64,000 nucleotides of DNA from Oscillatoriales cyanobacterium (GCA_004292955.1 RDXX01000015.1:1-64000); one strand, 5' to 3'; shown: positions 17,664-26,971, numbered from the stretch's first letter. The notes: generated by a model from the letters alone, not told the origin. Translations and numbers: made by a program.

Positions 17664-17972
17664 ATGTCATATCAGCTATCTTCTCAAGGTAACAACCAAA
17701 TCTTGTGCTATTACGCCAATGCTACTAACCAAATTCAGGTTTTGCGGATTGGAAACATTCCTAATTGGTACTTTGAAAGAGTGATGTTTCCGGGGCAGCG
17801 AATGATGTTTGAAGCTGCGGCAACAGCAGTATTAGAAATTCATACAGGCGCGGTGGCAAGTGCTATTTTATCGGACAATATTCCCTGCTACGTGCTGCGG
17901 GTTATAGAAGAGGTAAGTTCTGAGTTCGATCGGGTTATTCCGGAAGCAAAATATGCGGTATTAGCGCGCTAA
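17664..17972 (+). CDS. DUF1830 domain-containing protein
   Basis: 102 residues from the ATG at 17664, preceded by GGAG at a spacing of nine; a GTG five codons upstream is possible but lies on that ribosome-binding site. The family pattern is clear: ILCYYANATNQIQVLRI, NIPNWYFERVMFPGQR, LEIHTGAVASAILSDNIPC. DUF1830 is almost confined to cyanobacteria; its function is not known. No membrane segment or catalytic motif. The neighbour downstream is a ComFB-like gene in the same direction, 76 bp away. Confidence 0.85.
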   Translation: MSYQLSSQGNNQILCYYANATNQIQVLRIGNIPNWYFERVMFPGQRMMFEAAATAVLEIHTGAVASAILSDNIPCYVLRVIEEVSSEFDRVIPEAKYAVLAR

Positions 17973-18048
17973 AGTTCCGGAGAAATGAGACGAACTGGAT
18001 CGGGGGCAACAAATATCTAAGTTCAGTAGTATTTGGGAAATTGGGAAA

Positions 18049-18399
18049 ATGCAGAAAAATCTTGTCAATATCACCTTGGGCGTAGTCACAGAGGAAGTAG
18101 AAATTATCTTGGGGTCTTATCCCAACCATCCCCACCAACAGGTTTTTTCACACTCGGGCTTGCGGCAGGATTTAATTGCTTACGTGCTGAGCAGAGTTCC
18201 TAATAAATATACTGCGATCGACTCCGGCGAGTCAGCGAACCAAAAAGTTCAGGTTCGCTGTTCTTCAGAACAGTTGCTACAGATAGAAAATTTGATTCAT
18301 ACTGGCATTCGCGACTTACTGCACAGCTATCAGAAGGTAGATTATCGCGTTCGGGAAGAAGTTAAATTCGATTCTAGAGTTGGTAGTTGGTTTAGATAG
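18049..18399 (+). CDS. ComFB-like protein (late competence family)
   Basis: 116 residues. An N-terminal helix (NLVNITLGVVTEEVEII) and DLIAYVLSRVPNKYTAI resemble the ComFB pattern (NVME.LV.EE..., then DV.AYALNRLPP.Y). In Synechocystis a ComFB-family protein (CdgR) binds c-di-GMP and affects cell size and motility. The cysteines of the Bacillus protein are absent. The C-terminal 30 residues do not match anything I recognise. Function in this organism is inferred from family only. Confidence 0.6.
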   Translation: MQKNLVNITLGVVTEEVEIILGSYPNHPHQQVFSHSGLRQDLIAYVLSRVPNKYTAIDSGESANQKVQVRCSSEQLLQIENLIHTGIRDLLHSYQKVDYRVREEVKFDSRVGSWFR

Positions 18400-18485
18400 T
18401 TTTCGGTAATTGAGGGAGATGCCGAGATCCTCGGCACTCTCGATCGCCCGATCGAGCTAAAATTGTCTGTACGCAGAGCTTGCAT

Positions 18486-18839
18486 TCAACACTTTTGGTA
18501 ATCGCGGCAGCCCTCGCAGGGGCCATTGGGGTTGACAGCACAGCGCAGAATTTCCGATCGAGCGTTAAAGTGGCAGCTAGCAACTCCGATAACCCAGATG
18601 CCGCTGACAAATGTTCTTTCCGTCGGCGGTGCGGCAGACTGCACGTACAAGGCAATTTTTTGCAGTTGGTAGCGCCCGGATTTGAGTTGATAGCGGTGGT
18701 GGCGTTCCAAGACAGCGTAGGTTTTTCCCTCTAAATCCAGATAGTTCCCCGGTTGTGGCGTCCAATCCAGCCGAATGTTCCCTAGGGATTGGCGGGAGTG
18801 AGAGAGAATCACTTCTACTGGTAAAGTATTTTGTTCCAT
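18486..18839 (-). CDS. DUF6464 family protein
   Basis: 117 residues from the ATG at 18839. The conserved sequence SLGNIRLDWTPQPGNYLDLE, then YAVLERHHRYQLKSGRY and a cysteine-rich end (CAVNPNGPCEGC) match a cyanobacterial family of unknown function. The four C-terminal cysteines could form a metal-binding or disulfide cluster. It converges with the ComFB-like gene (86-bp gap). Confidence 0.75.
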   Translation of the reverse strand: MEQNTLPVEVILSHSRQSLGNIRLDWTPQPGNYLDLEGKTYAVLERHHRYQLKSGRYQLQKIALYVQSAAPPTERTFVSGIWVIGVASCHFNARSEILRCAVNPNGPCEGCRDYQKC

Positions 18840-18885
18840 GTGCGGTGCGACAAGCGAGTACAAGCTGATGGTATCGCAATCTCCG

Positions 18886-18953
18886 TGTTTGTAGTGAGGA
18901 CTTCAGTCCTCTGATCTTATGAGGACTAAAGTCCTCACTACGAACCTTTAATG
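18886..18953. repeat. GTAGTGAGGACTTCAGTCC-type palindromic repeat
   Basis: Near-perfect inverted repeat (TTTGTAGTGAGGACTTCAGT ... AAAGTCCTCACTACGAACC) between the DUF6464 start and the spp stop. Confidence 0.85.
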
Positions 18954-18966
18954 GCCTTTTATACCA

Positions 18967-19698
18967 TCAAAATTCCCAAAAATAAGTCATTCCTTCCATG
19001 ATTCCCCCAGCGCAAGCAGAGCCAGCTAAATAATGATTTTCAGTACCATATTCGCGATGCCATGCTAAGAGTTCTGACATAGCATTAGCAACGATTATTC
19101 CCCGAACATCCTGTTCAAACATACTAATATCATTGCCAGAATCGCCGCAAACTAATGTTGCGTCCGATGGAATTTGGAGGCGCTGTTGTAAATAAGTTAG
19201 GGCATTGCCTTTATTGCTAGTTTTTGGTAAGATATCTAGATCGCGATTGCTGCTAAAAATGATTTGAGCGGCTAGTCCCGATGCGGTTAATTTTTGCTGC
19301 AATTCCTGGAGAATCGAGCTGTTGTCTGCTTCTGGTTCCAGACAATAACTGATTTTCCAAGGATTTTGTTCTGTTAGGGATTGGGGTTTAAGCTGCTTAA
19401 ACTGTTGAGCTAAAGAGGCGATCGCAATTTTATCCCAGTTTTGAGAAATATATTCCGCCCAATCTAAATCGAGGGTGGCATTTTGGTAAATCTCGCTGCC
19501 TACACCTGCGATCGTATAGTCGGGGGCTAGCAGTTGCTTTTGGGAAATTAACTCGCAGGTTGAAGCATGGGAACGCCCGGTAGCGTAAACTAAACAAATT
19601 TGCGATCGCTTTGATCGCAAGTGCTGGTTTAAAAGTTGAGTTGCTTCGTCATCTCCGACTAATGTGTTGTCTAAATCTGTCACTAATAAGAATTTCAT
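18967..19698 (-). CDS. spp: Sucrose-phosphate phosphatase
   Basis: 243 residues from the ATG at 19698, close to the 244 residues of the Synechocystis enzyme. HAD superfamily with a C2-type cap: motif I is DLDNTLVGDD (residues 8-17; nucleophile D8, acid D10), motif II is YATGRS, motif III contains the Lys of TSNKGNAL, and motif IV is CGDSGNDISMF. The family hydrolyses sucrose-6F-phosphate to sucrose, the last step of compatible-solute sucrose synthesis. No sucrose-phosphate synthase is adjacent. The frame remains open upstream through a TTGACAG array, but that stretch is repeat. A mannosylglycerate- or mannosyl-phosphatase of the same fold is the alternative. Confidence 0.85.
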   Translation of the reverse strand: MKFLLVTDLDNTLVGDDEATQLLNQHLRSKRSQICLVYATGRSHASTCELISQKQLLAPDYTIAGVGSEIYQNATLDLDWAEYISQNWDKIAIASLAQQFKQLKPQSLTEQNPWKISYCLEPEADNSSILQELQQKLTASGLAAQIIFSSNRDLDILPKTSNKGNALTYLQQRLQIPSDATLVCGDSGNDISMFEQDVRGIIVANAMSELLAWHREYGTENHYLAGSACAGGIMEGMTYFWEF

Positions 19699-19720
19699 TT
19701 TGATAATTGGGAATTGTTCA

Positions 19721-19875
19721 GTTGACAGTTGACAGTTGACAGTTGACAGTTGACAGTTGATAGTTGACCGATTGAGGACACTTGACAAAGGAAGTCCGAG
19801 GATTGGACTAATGAATAGTCTGATTTTAATTTCTCCCGATCGGGCGGGCGGGCTTTCAACCAATTGTTTCTGGTA
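19721..19875 (-). repeat. Dispersed ~130-bp repeat with TTGACAG tail
   Basis: Inverted relative to the copy at 3886: TTGACAG heptamers at 19721-19765, then GTCCGAGGATTGGACTAATG, AATAGTCTGATTTTAATTTC and a TTTCTGGTAA end. It lies in the leader of spp. Confidence 0.85.
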
Positions 19876-20387
19876 ATTCCTTAATTACAAGACTTAATTA
19901 CAAGAATAAAATTATCTTAGTTTTTGTTATCTTTTGTTGGTTTGTGGTGCGACAGGGGGCGTCAAGCTGCCACAATGGATTAGGTTCAGGATAACTCAAG
20001 TCCAGAAGTTGCGCTAGCGAGGGAGTCTGTCAGACGAAAGGCTGATGGGGGTTGAGGTGGAAGTGTCGCAGCTATGGGGGAGAAGGGCTGGCGGATTGAT
20101 TGAATTGTCGATCGAGCTTTATGACAAGATACAGCACGCGGGCGATCGCAGCAACAGCCCCAAAAGTAAGGGGGCAATTCGTAAATTGCCCCCAAATGAG
20201 TTAGAAATTACAAACTTTCCTCAGTCTGAAAAAGCTACTGAAGTCGGTACAGTCCCGAAACTAGCAGCCAGACTGACACCTCTGATCTCCTTAGTATACA
20301 ACAAGACGCGACAGAAGTCATAGGATTTGAGATTTTAGATTTGGGAATGACTGATATGGTGTCCGCTGGATTAACCGGACTACGAAA
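19876..20387. other. Intergenic segment, no recognised gene
   Basis: Codon frames here (for example 20045-20323) show no family features. One perfect hairpin at 20170-20193 stands out. Otherwise I see nothing that I can name. Confidence 0.4.
20170..20193 (+). terminator. Perfect GC-rich hairpin
   Basis: GGGGGCAATT and AATTGCCCCC with a four-base loop. It has no T-run on either side, so an intrinsic terminator is only one possibility. Confidence 0.3.
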
Positions 20388-20450
20388 GGTTTGTAGTGCG
20401 GACTTCAGTCCGTAAAATGCTGCGGACTGAAGTCCGCACTACAAACCATT
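20388..20450. repeat. GTAGTGCGGACTTCAGTCC-type palindromic repeat
   Basis: Variant with GTGCGGAC in place of GTGAGGAC; both arms carry the compensating change (GTCCGCACTAC), so the hairpin is preserved. Confidence 0.85.
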
Positions 20451-20589
20451 TTTGTTATGGTAATCGACCGGACATGATATGATTAGTATCTGTAGGTTGC
20501 GTCGCAGAAATATCGTACCAAAAAAAGAGCGAAAATCGAGCGACGCCAAGCACGAAAATATTTGAGAAAACAACGATTTTTTATTTTTT

Positions 20590-20712
20590 GGGTGCATCTC
20601 AATGCAAGCAAATATATCCGTAGGGGCGAAGCATGACCGTAGAAAATATGGGATTATAACTAATAACTTATATGCGGTCATGCTTCGCCCTCTTCAAAAA
20701 CCAGATGCACCC
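20590..20712. mobile_element. MITE-like element, family C
   Basis: Ends GGGTGCATCT and AGATGCACCC. The interior holds a second inverted pair, GGGGCGAAGCATGACCG against CGGTCATGCTTCGCCC, and ATTATAACTAATAACTTATA. A second copy is at 25591-25714 with the same architecture. Confidence 0.65.
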
Positions 20713-20779
20713 GATTTTTTTTTCTTGGTATTAGATCGAATATGGTACAAGGTGGAAGAAACGAGCTTAGGATCGCATA

Positions 20780-20890
20780 TTAAATAATTTACACTCTTGA
20801 AAGTGGGATGGGCGTCCCGCCCGTACAGAAAGGACGGGGGGGACGCCCATCCCACAAGAACAATAAAGATTATAAGTTATTTAATTCTCA
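20780..20890. mobile_element. MITE-like element, family D
   Basis: GC-rich hairpin GTGGGATGGGCGTCCCGCCC...CCCATCCCAC (20803-20855) within AT-rich arms ending ATTAAATAATTTACAC and GTTATTTAATTCTC. A second copy lies at 55890-56016. The right arm adjoins the stop codon of the LOV kinase. Confidence 0.6.
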
Positions 20891-20894
20891 TTTC

Positions 20895-23800
20895 TTATTG
20901 AATTGGAAGTTCGATGATAAACTCAGTGCCTTTCCCAGGTTCCGAGAGGCACTGCAATTTACCTTTGTGTTTTTCAACCACAATTTGATGCGAAATTGAC
21001 AAACCCAAACCAGTGCCTTTACCTACGGGCTTTGTGGTAAAAAATGGGTCAAATAAACGCACGATATTATCTTGGGGAATTCCCGGACCGTTGTCTGAGA
21101 TGCGAATATAAATTCTATTGTTATCAATCATTTCAGTTTTGATTGTGATTGCTGGAAAAATTGAATTGGGGGTATTTGTGGCTGGGCTGCTGCTTTCTTC
21201 TAAAGCGTCGATTGCATTTGCCAAGATATTCATAAATACCTGATTGAGCTGTCCGGGATGACATGGTATTTTTGGCAGTTCTCCGTATTCTTTAATTACT
21301 TCAATTCCCTGCCAGTGTGCCTTGGCTTTTAGCCTGCTGTTCAACATTAACAAGGTACTTTCTAAACCTTCGTGAAGGTCGGCAGGCTTGAATTTAGCTT
21401 CGTCTGCCCGGGAAAAATTGCGGAGAGTTTGAATGATTTCTACAATTCGATCGCATCCTGTGTGCATCGAATTTAGCAATTTGGGCAGGTCTTCTGCTAA
21501 AAATTCTAAGTCTATATCTTCAGCTTGTTTCTGAATTTTGGCTGGGGGATTCGGCAATTCTTCTCGATACATCTGCACGATGTCTAGCAAGTCGAGAACG
21601 TAGCCGCGGACGTGGCAGAGATTGCCGGCGACAAAGCCAACTGGGTTGTTAATTTCGTGGGCAATTCCTGCTAGCACTTGCCCGAGGGAAGACATTTTTT
21701 CGGTTTGGACTAATTGCATTTGAGTTTGTTGCAATTCGCGCAAAGCTGTTTGCAATTCCTGGGATTTTTGTCGATCGCGATCGGCAGCAGCAGCCCGTTC
21801 TTCCTCAACTCCGATCGCCCCAGCGATAATTCCGATCAGCTTGCAGTCGGCTTCTGTGGGTGCGATCGACTCGGTGTAGACTACGCACACGGCACCCACG
21901 TAATTCTCACCCAGCCTGACTGCTTGTCCCAGATAGCTTTTGAGTTGGTAGCGGATGACAGCGGGATCGATTTCGCCGTAGATCGTGTTCTGCAAGTCAG
22001 GAATCGCCACAGCCCGATCGCTGGCTTGGTGGCAGACATCGGTGCAGACATGGCCTTCGGCGCGATCGACCTCTGGGTAATCGGGCGGCGCTTGCCAAGT
22101 CGCGATCGCGCGCAGCAGCCCGCCTCCGACGTGGCTGTAGATGGCGCTGCTTCCCCCCAAAAGCTCGCCAGCTAAGGATGTCAGGCGCTGAATGTTCAAG
22201 CCCGCGTCGGTGGTGAATCCCAAAAAGCACTCGTTGATTTTGCTGAGGCGGTACTCTGCTTGTCTGCGCGCCGTCATGTCGCGAGAGTTGATCGCAATTC
22301 CGTTCACAGCGGGGTCTGCTAGCAAGTTAATGCCGACTCCTTCGAGAAAACACCAAGAACCGTCAGGGCGCCGGAACCGACCTTTGAGGGCGATCGGATC
22401 GCCGGGATTTGCGAGCAGTTTTTTACCGTCGGAAATCGCCGAGGGAATGTCATCCGGGTGAATGAAATCGAGGGCAATTTGACCGATGAGTTCCTCTGGT
22501 TCGTAGTCCAATACTGTTTCTACAGAAGGGCTTTCGTAAACAATGCGACCGCAGCCGTCGAGAATGGTAATGATGTCGGAACTGTTGAGAATTAGCGATC
22601 GCCACTTAGCTTCATTTTGCAGTAAAGCTGATTCGGCAAGTTTGCGATCGGTAATATCCTCTACCATTTCCAAAATAAACTGTGGCGTTTCGTGACTGCT
22701 GTGGATGACAGAGGCGCTGAGGCGTCCCCACCTAATGCTGCCGTCTGGGCGGAGGTAGCGCTTCTCGATTTGGTAAGCTTCGCGCGATCCTGATGCCAAC
22801 TGTTGGCGCAATTGGCGATCGGACTTTGCGTCTTCCGGATGCGCCCAGTCGTCGATGCCGGCGCCGCGCAGTTCGGCTTCCGATCGCCCCAGCATAGCTT
22901 GAAATGCCGGATTAGTCGCGATCGCCACGCCTTCGAGGGTAGCCACTGTCATGCCGATCGCAGCGCGTTCAAAAATTGCCCGAAACCGCTGTTCGCTGTC
23001 CCGTAAAGCTGCCTCTGCTTCGACTTCCTGAGTGATGTCCCGCCCCGCCACTGCCATGCCTTTGCGGGAACCGTCGGGGTTAAACAGCGGCACTTTCCGC
23101 ACTTCAAACCAATTGCTGCCGCCTGTAGGTAAGGAGACAACTTGGCGGGTGCAAGTCAGAGTACCGGCTTCCCAGGTAGTTTCCTCGGTTTCTTGCCAAG
23201 TTAGCAGGATTTCTCTGACTCTCGGATCGGCAGTAGCAGCAAGTTCGGCGGTAGTTTTGCCCTGGTAGTCTGAGGTATCGAGGCCCAAAAGTTGGAGGGC
23301 GCAGTCGTTAGCAATCAGCCAGCGCCCCTCGCTGTCTGTGAGGTTGACTGCGTCGGGTACGGCATCGATCGCGGTTTTCAGCCAATATTCTCGATCGCCC
23401 AGGGCTGCTTCAGCGCGCTTGCGATCGGCGATTTCGGCGACGGTTCCCTCGTAGTAAAGGAGTTCGCCGTTTTCGCCCTCAACTTCGCGCACGTTTTCCG
23501 AGATCCAGGTAGTGCTGCCGTCCCGGCGGAGTATGCAGGACTCAAACTCTTTCAGGGAGCCTTTTTTGGTAATAGTAGCGACGAATTGGGCGCGGCGGGT
23601 GCGATCGACATAAATGTTTGTTGCCGAACATTTTGCGATCAGTTCTGACGGAGAATCGTAGCCGTAGATGCGGGCGAGTGCCGGGTTGGCGCTGAGGTAG
23701 CGCCCGTCTGGGGCGATTTGAAATATGCCTTCGGTGGCGTTTTCAAAGATGCTGCGGTATTTTGCCTCGGCTTGTTTGAGGGCTTCTTCTGCTTGAATGC

Positions 23801-24239
23801 GATCGGTGATCTCAGCTTGGACGCCGATGAAGTGGGTAACGGTGCCGCTGCTATCGCGCACCGGTGAGATGGTGAGTTCATTCCAGAAGGGCGTGCCGTC
23901 TTTGCGGTAGTTTTTCAGAACTACTTTGCAGTCGTGTTGTTCTCGCAGGGCTGCGCGGATGCGATCGACGGCTGCGCGATCGGTATCCGGGCCTTGCAGG
24001 AAACGGCAGTTGTGTCCGATGATTTCGCTGCGATCGTAGCCTGTAATCTTCTCGAAGGCTGGGTTGCAGTAGACGATTGGGTTGTCCGGAAGTGTAGCGT
24101 CCGCGATCGCGATGCCGTTGCTGGTAGCTGCCAGGGCGCGATCGTACAGCCTCCATACTTCTTCTATTAAATTCGGTGCATTGGGGCCGGTACGATTCGG
24201 CGATAGATTGTCAAAAGGAATACTTATATCGATCTGCAT
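20895..24239 (-). CDS. LOV-PAS4-GAF histidine kinase (putative blue-light sensor)
   Basis: 1114 residues. Residues ~25-150 form a LOV domain: GHNCRFLQG with flavin-adduct C78, then NYRKDGTPFWNELTISPV and HFIGVQ, so all usual FMN contacts are present. Four more PAS domains follow (~155-275, 280-405, 410-530, 535-660), a GAF (~665-815), a coiled coil, a HisKA-like helix pair with H861 (GIAHEINNPVGF) and HATPase (~975-1110; NAIDAL, DNGPGI, GTGLGLSIS). No receiver domain or membrane segment. LOV domains form a flavin-cysteinyl adduct in blue light; here this would control kinase activity (inference). The start ATG at 24239 gives 25 residues before the LOV core. The stop codon borders a MITE arm. 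No response regulator gene is adjacent. Confidence 0.92.
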   Translation of the reverse strand: MQIDISIPFDNLSPNRTGPNAPNLIEEVWRLYDRALAATSNGIAIADATLPDNPIVYCNPAFEKITGYDRSEIIGHNCRFLQGPDTDRAAVDRIRAALREQHDCKVVLKNYRKDGTPFWNELTISPVRDSSGTVTHFIGVQAEITDRIQAEEALKQAEAKYRSIFENATEGIFQIAPDGRYLSANPALARIYGYDSPSELIAKCSATNIYVDRTRRAQFVATITKKGSLKEFESCILRRDGSTTWISENVREVEGENGELLYYEGTVAEIADRKRAEAALGDREYWLKTAIDAVPDAVNLTDSEGRWLIANDCALQLLGLDTSDYQGKTTAELAATADPRVREILLTWQETEETTWEAGTLTCTRQVVSLPTGGSNWFEVRKVPLFNPDGSRKGMAVAGRDITQEVEAEAALRDSEQRFRAIFERAAIGMTVATLEGVAIATNPAFQAMLGRSEAELRGAGIDDWAHPEDAKSDRQLRQQLASGSREAYQIEKRYLRPDGSIRWGRLSASVIHSSHETPQFILEMVEDITDRKLAESALLQNEAKWRSLILNSSDIITILDGCGRIVYESPSVETVLDYEPEELIGQIALDFIHPDDIPSAISDGKKLLANPGDPIALKGRFRRPDGSWCFLEGVGINLLADPAVNGIAINSRDMTARRQAEYRLSKINECFLGFTTDAGLNIQRLTSLAGELLGGSSAIYSHVGGGLLRAIATWQAPPDYPEVDRAEGHVCTDVCHQASDRAVAIPDLQNTIYGEIDPAVIRYQLKSYLGQAVRLGENYVGAVCVVYTESIAPTEADCKLIGIIAGAIGVEEERAAAADRDRQKSQELQTALRELQQTQMQLVQTEKMSSLGQVLAGIAHEINNPVGFVAGNLCHVRGYVLDLLDIVQMYREELPNPPAKIQKQAEDIDLEFLAEDLPKLLNSMHTGCDRIVEIIQTLRNFSRADEAKFKPADLHEGLESTLLMLNSRLKAKAHWQGIEVIKEYGELPKIPCHPGQLNQVFMNILANAIDALEESSSPATNTPNSIFPAITIKTEMIDNNRIYIRISDNGPGIPQDNIVRLFDPFFTTKPVGKGTGLGLSISHQIVVEKHKGKLQCLSEPGKGTEFIIELPIQ

Positions 24240-24320
24240 AAGTTTTTATAGATTGAGTTTATTATCGATCGCGATCGGCAGCATACCCTGCAATTTTAAC
24301 AAAAATTTCCTATTTTCTTA

Positions 24321-24430
24321 TATAGCCTTTCTCAAAAAGATGAGGTATGACTGACAGCTTATATAACCCTTAAATTAAGAGGGCCCTCTTCCCAACAACG
24401 TCCGCGAATATGAGAGCTAGATCCACTATA
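24321..24430. mobile_element. MITE-like element, family A
   Basis: Begins TATAGCCTTTCTCAAAAAGA and ends GAGCTAGATCCACTATA; about 110 bp, matching the copy at 1746-1853 at both ends and more loosely in the middle. The rest of the 24240-24851 gap is AT-rich with no recognisable gene. Confidence 0.65.
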
Positions 24431-24851
24431 TGTCGAAGTTAGAAAATCATCCTCCAAAATTTATGCATTAAATTATACCAACAATAAATCAGTGTGCCGG
24501 GTTTTTCTTGCCTTCTACCTTGTAATTTTTGCATTCAAACGACTCTTACCCGTTAACTTATAATAGTTGTTGCCGCGCCTTCTCTATCTCTGGTATAGTT
24601 TATACCATTTGAGATTTTAGACTTTAGATTGGGACTTGCTGATGAATCTCGCAGTTGGGAGTTTACCTACAGTTGCATTCATTTTTAAAACTAATATTAA
24701 TTAACAGCGTTTAGTCGGCTTACTGCTGCCGGCAATAAAGTTTTACCTCTAGAGCCAAAATAGAAACTCTAGCTCTAGTGAAATGTTTTTAATCAAATCT
24801 TTTTTAGTTGTTAAACGATCCAAACTATTCTGAAAAAAAACCGAGTCAAGA

Positions 24852-25511
24852 TTAATTTTGAACGATCGCAGCCAGTTCGGAAATATCATCGATCGCAAAA
24901 GTCGGTGCTAGGGCCAGACACTCAGCGCGATCGCCATATCCGTAAGCCGCCCAACAAACATCTATCCCAGCATTTTTAGCAAACAGCAAATCAACCGCTG
25001 TATCGCCAACCATTAACACTTGACTGTGATCCAAATCCGGGAACAGCGGTTTAATTATCGAGTGAAAAACACTTGGATTGGGTTTTTGAATAATTTGTCC
25101 GTCATCACCTAAAATCAAATCAAAAAAACCGTTAATTCTCAACTTTTCCAGGAACAGATTTACAAAACTAACGTGTTTGTTGCTGAAAACTATCAAGCTC
25201 AATCCCGACTTGCTCGCCAACTGCAAAATTTGCTTGGTACCAGGAAATAAATCGAGCTGCTTTTCACCTTCAGTCCGATAATAAGAGCGGTAAGTTTCAA
25301 CCCATTCGGGAATTGCGCTTTCCTCGATCGCCGGATGCAGCATTTTAAAAGTATTTGGTAAATTAATGCCGATCGTCCCTTGAATTATATCTGCCTCAGG
25401 CGGTGTATTACCAAAACTTTCAAAAGTTTTAGTAATGCAAGATATAATGGCTTTATGAGTAATTGCCAAAGTGCCGTCAAAGTCGAAAATAATTAACTTG
25501 TACTGACTCAT
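24852..25511 (-). CDS. HAD hydrolase, phosphoglycolate phosphatase-like
   Basis: 219 residues from the ATG at 25511 (a TTG two codons upstream is the other option). Motif I FDFDGTLA (nucleophile D9, acid D11), motif II VFSNK, motif III Lys in QKPNPSVF, motif IV VGDTAVDLLFA. A four-helix cap is inserted after motif I. The fold and the GDTAVD motif fit Gph/PGP-type phosphatases acting on small phosphorylated metabolites; the substrate cannot be read from sequence. It stands alone, downstream of a repeat-rich gap. Confidence 0.8.
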   Translation of the reverse strand: MSQYKLIIFDFDGTLAITHKAIISCITKTFESFGNTPPEADIIQGTIGINLPNTFKMLHPAIEESAIPEWVETYRSYYRTEGEKQLDLFPGTKQILQLASKSGLSLIVFSNKHVSFVNLFLEKLRINGFFDLILGDDGQIIQKPNPSVFHSIIKPLFPDLDHSQVLMVGDTAVDLLFAKNAGIDVCWAAYGYGDRAECLALAPTFAIDDISELAAIVQN

Positions 25512-25590
25512 ATTCAAAATTCCCTAGATAGCAACATGAGGCTGAAAACGATGATACAATAGAATTGTCAATCTATAAATAACAATAAAC

Positions 25591-25714
25591 GGGTTGCATC
25601 GGGAGTTTGGGAAATATATCTGTAGGGGCGAAGCATGACCGCAGTGAATATGAGATTATAACTAATAACTTATATGCGGTCATGCTTCGCCCTCTTCAAA
25701 GTTGAGATGCACCC
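25591..25714. mobile_element. MITE-like element, family C
   Basis: Second copy of the element at 20590. GGGTTGCATC at the left and AGATGCACCC at the right; internal pair GGGGCGAAGCATGACCG / CGGTCATGCTTCGCCC. About 124 bp. The remaining bases of the 25512-25840 gap hold only the Uma2 leader. Confidence 0.65.
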
Positions 25715-25840
25715 AATAAACCAGTATACTATTACTCAATTAAGTAATGTGTGCTGGCAATTACATTTTTCCCAATTACCAATTCCCAATTCCCAACTTT
25801 TAGTGACTGCCGATAATCTTTCAACATTCAAGAGGTCAAG

Positions 25841-26605
25841 ATGAATGTCACCGAAAAACCCGAATTTTTAGCAACAGACTTTCCAGACCACACTCAATTA
25901 CCAGACTCCGACGGTACTTTTGTGAAAAACTTTCAAGAACACCCTCAAAGCATCCTCTTAACAACATCAATTAGACCTATTCTAGACCAAGTTCATCCCG
26001 ACGGACAATACTGCATCGGTCAAGATTCAGGTATTTACTGGCGAGTAGCGCAACCCCCGGAACCGCCCGAAAAAGGAGCCGAAGCACCAGATTGGTTTTA
26101 CGTGCCCGACGTGCCGCCAACTCTCGACGGAAATATGCGGCGTTCCTATGTGATGTGGAAAGAATTAATGCCGCCGTTAATTATACTAGAATTTGTTTCG
26201 GGAGATGGCAGCGAAGAAAGAGATAAAACTCCCAAAAAGGGGAAATTCTGGATTTACGAACGGATTATTAGACCTGCTTTTTACGGAATTTATGAAGTCA
26301 AAAAAGCCAAAATAGAATGCTATCATTTGGTAGAAGATAGATTTGAGTTAATGTCAGAAAATCAGCGCGGACATTACCAAATCGAGCCAATGGGATTGGA
26401 ATTGGGCATTTGGCAAGGAGTTTATCAGGGCGTAGAACTGCCTTGGCTGCGCTGGTGGGATGCTGAGGGGAATTTGCTGCTGGCCGCTGATGAACGGGCA
26501 GAACAAGCCGAATTAGCAGCAGAACAAGAACGACAAAGGCGCATAGAAGCTGAGTTGCGAATTCAAGCTTTGGAAGCGCGTTTGCGAGAGTTAGAAGGCA
26601 GCTAA
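25841..26605 (+). CDS. Uma2 family (DUF820) putative endonuclease
   Basis: 254 residues. PD-(D/E)XK-fold pattern: PDVPPTLDGN near residue 90, LIILEFVSGDGSEERD near 110-127 and K residues in KTPKKGKFWIYE; the C-terminal tail is the typical coiled coil (ADERAEQAELAAEQERQRRIEAELRIQ). Cyanobacteria carry many Uma2 paralogues; their role is unknown, with nuclease activity proposed from fold. No toxin or restriction partner is adjacent. Confidence 0.85.
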   Translation: MNVTEKPEFLATDFPDHTQLPDSDGTFVKNFQEHPQSILLTTSIRPILDQVHPDGQYCIGQDSGIYWRVAQPPEPPEKGAEAPDWFYVPDVPPTLDGNMRRSYVMWKELMPPLIILEFVSGDGSEERDKTPKKGKFWIYERIIRPAFYGIYEVKKAKIECYHLVEDRFELMSENQRGHYQIEPMGLELGIWQGVYQGVELPWLRWWDAEGNLLLAADERAEQAELAAEQERQRRIEAELRIQALEARLRELEGS

Positions 26606-26611
26606 TAGGTA

Positions 26612-26813
26612 GCCAGAAACCGGGTTTTTCCGCCAAAATATTCGCAAAAAATCCTCAATCTCCCAAAAACCCGGTTTCTTTGAACCTACCAGAAAGAATT
26701 GCTTGAAAGCCCAAAGCCCGATCGGGAGAAATTAAAATCAGACTATTCATTACTCCAATCCTCGGACTTAAGGGTAGAGGTCGCTCTCAAACTGTCAACT
26801 GTCAACTGTCAAC
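26612..26813 (+). repeat. AAACCGGG palindrome followed by dispersed repeat
   Basis: 26612-26685: AAACCGGGTTTTTCCGCC ... AAAAACCCGGTTTCTT inverted pair. 26688-26813: the dispersed element, opening ACCAGAAAGAATTGCTTGAA and ending in CAACTGT heptamers. A short frame across this region encodes only repeat. Another AAACCCGGTTTCTT follows at about 26850. Confidence 0.85.
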
Positions 26814-26971
26814 TGGCCCAAGTATTCGATTCAAACCCTCAATCTCGCCAAAAACCCGGTTTCTTGATTGGCAGCTACCAGCCCCAAAAACAAGATTGAC
26901 ATCGGTTCTAATCCAGAATTTGCGTATATTAATTGATTAGTAAAGTATTGCATCACTTTTGTGTAAGTCCT

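Noticed and set aside
20045-20323. 92-codon frame in the gap between spp and the LOV kinase
   Set aside because: It passes through a perfect hairpin and shows no recognisable motif or ribosome-binding site.
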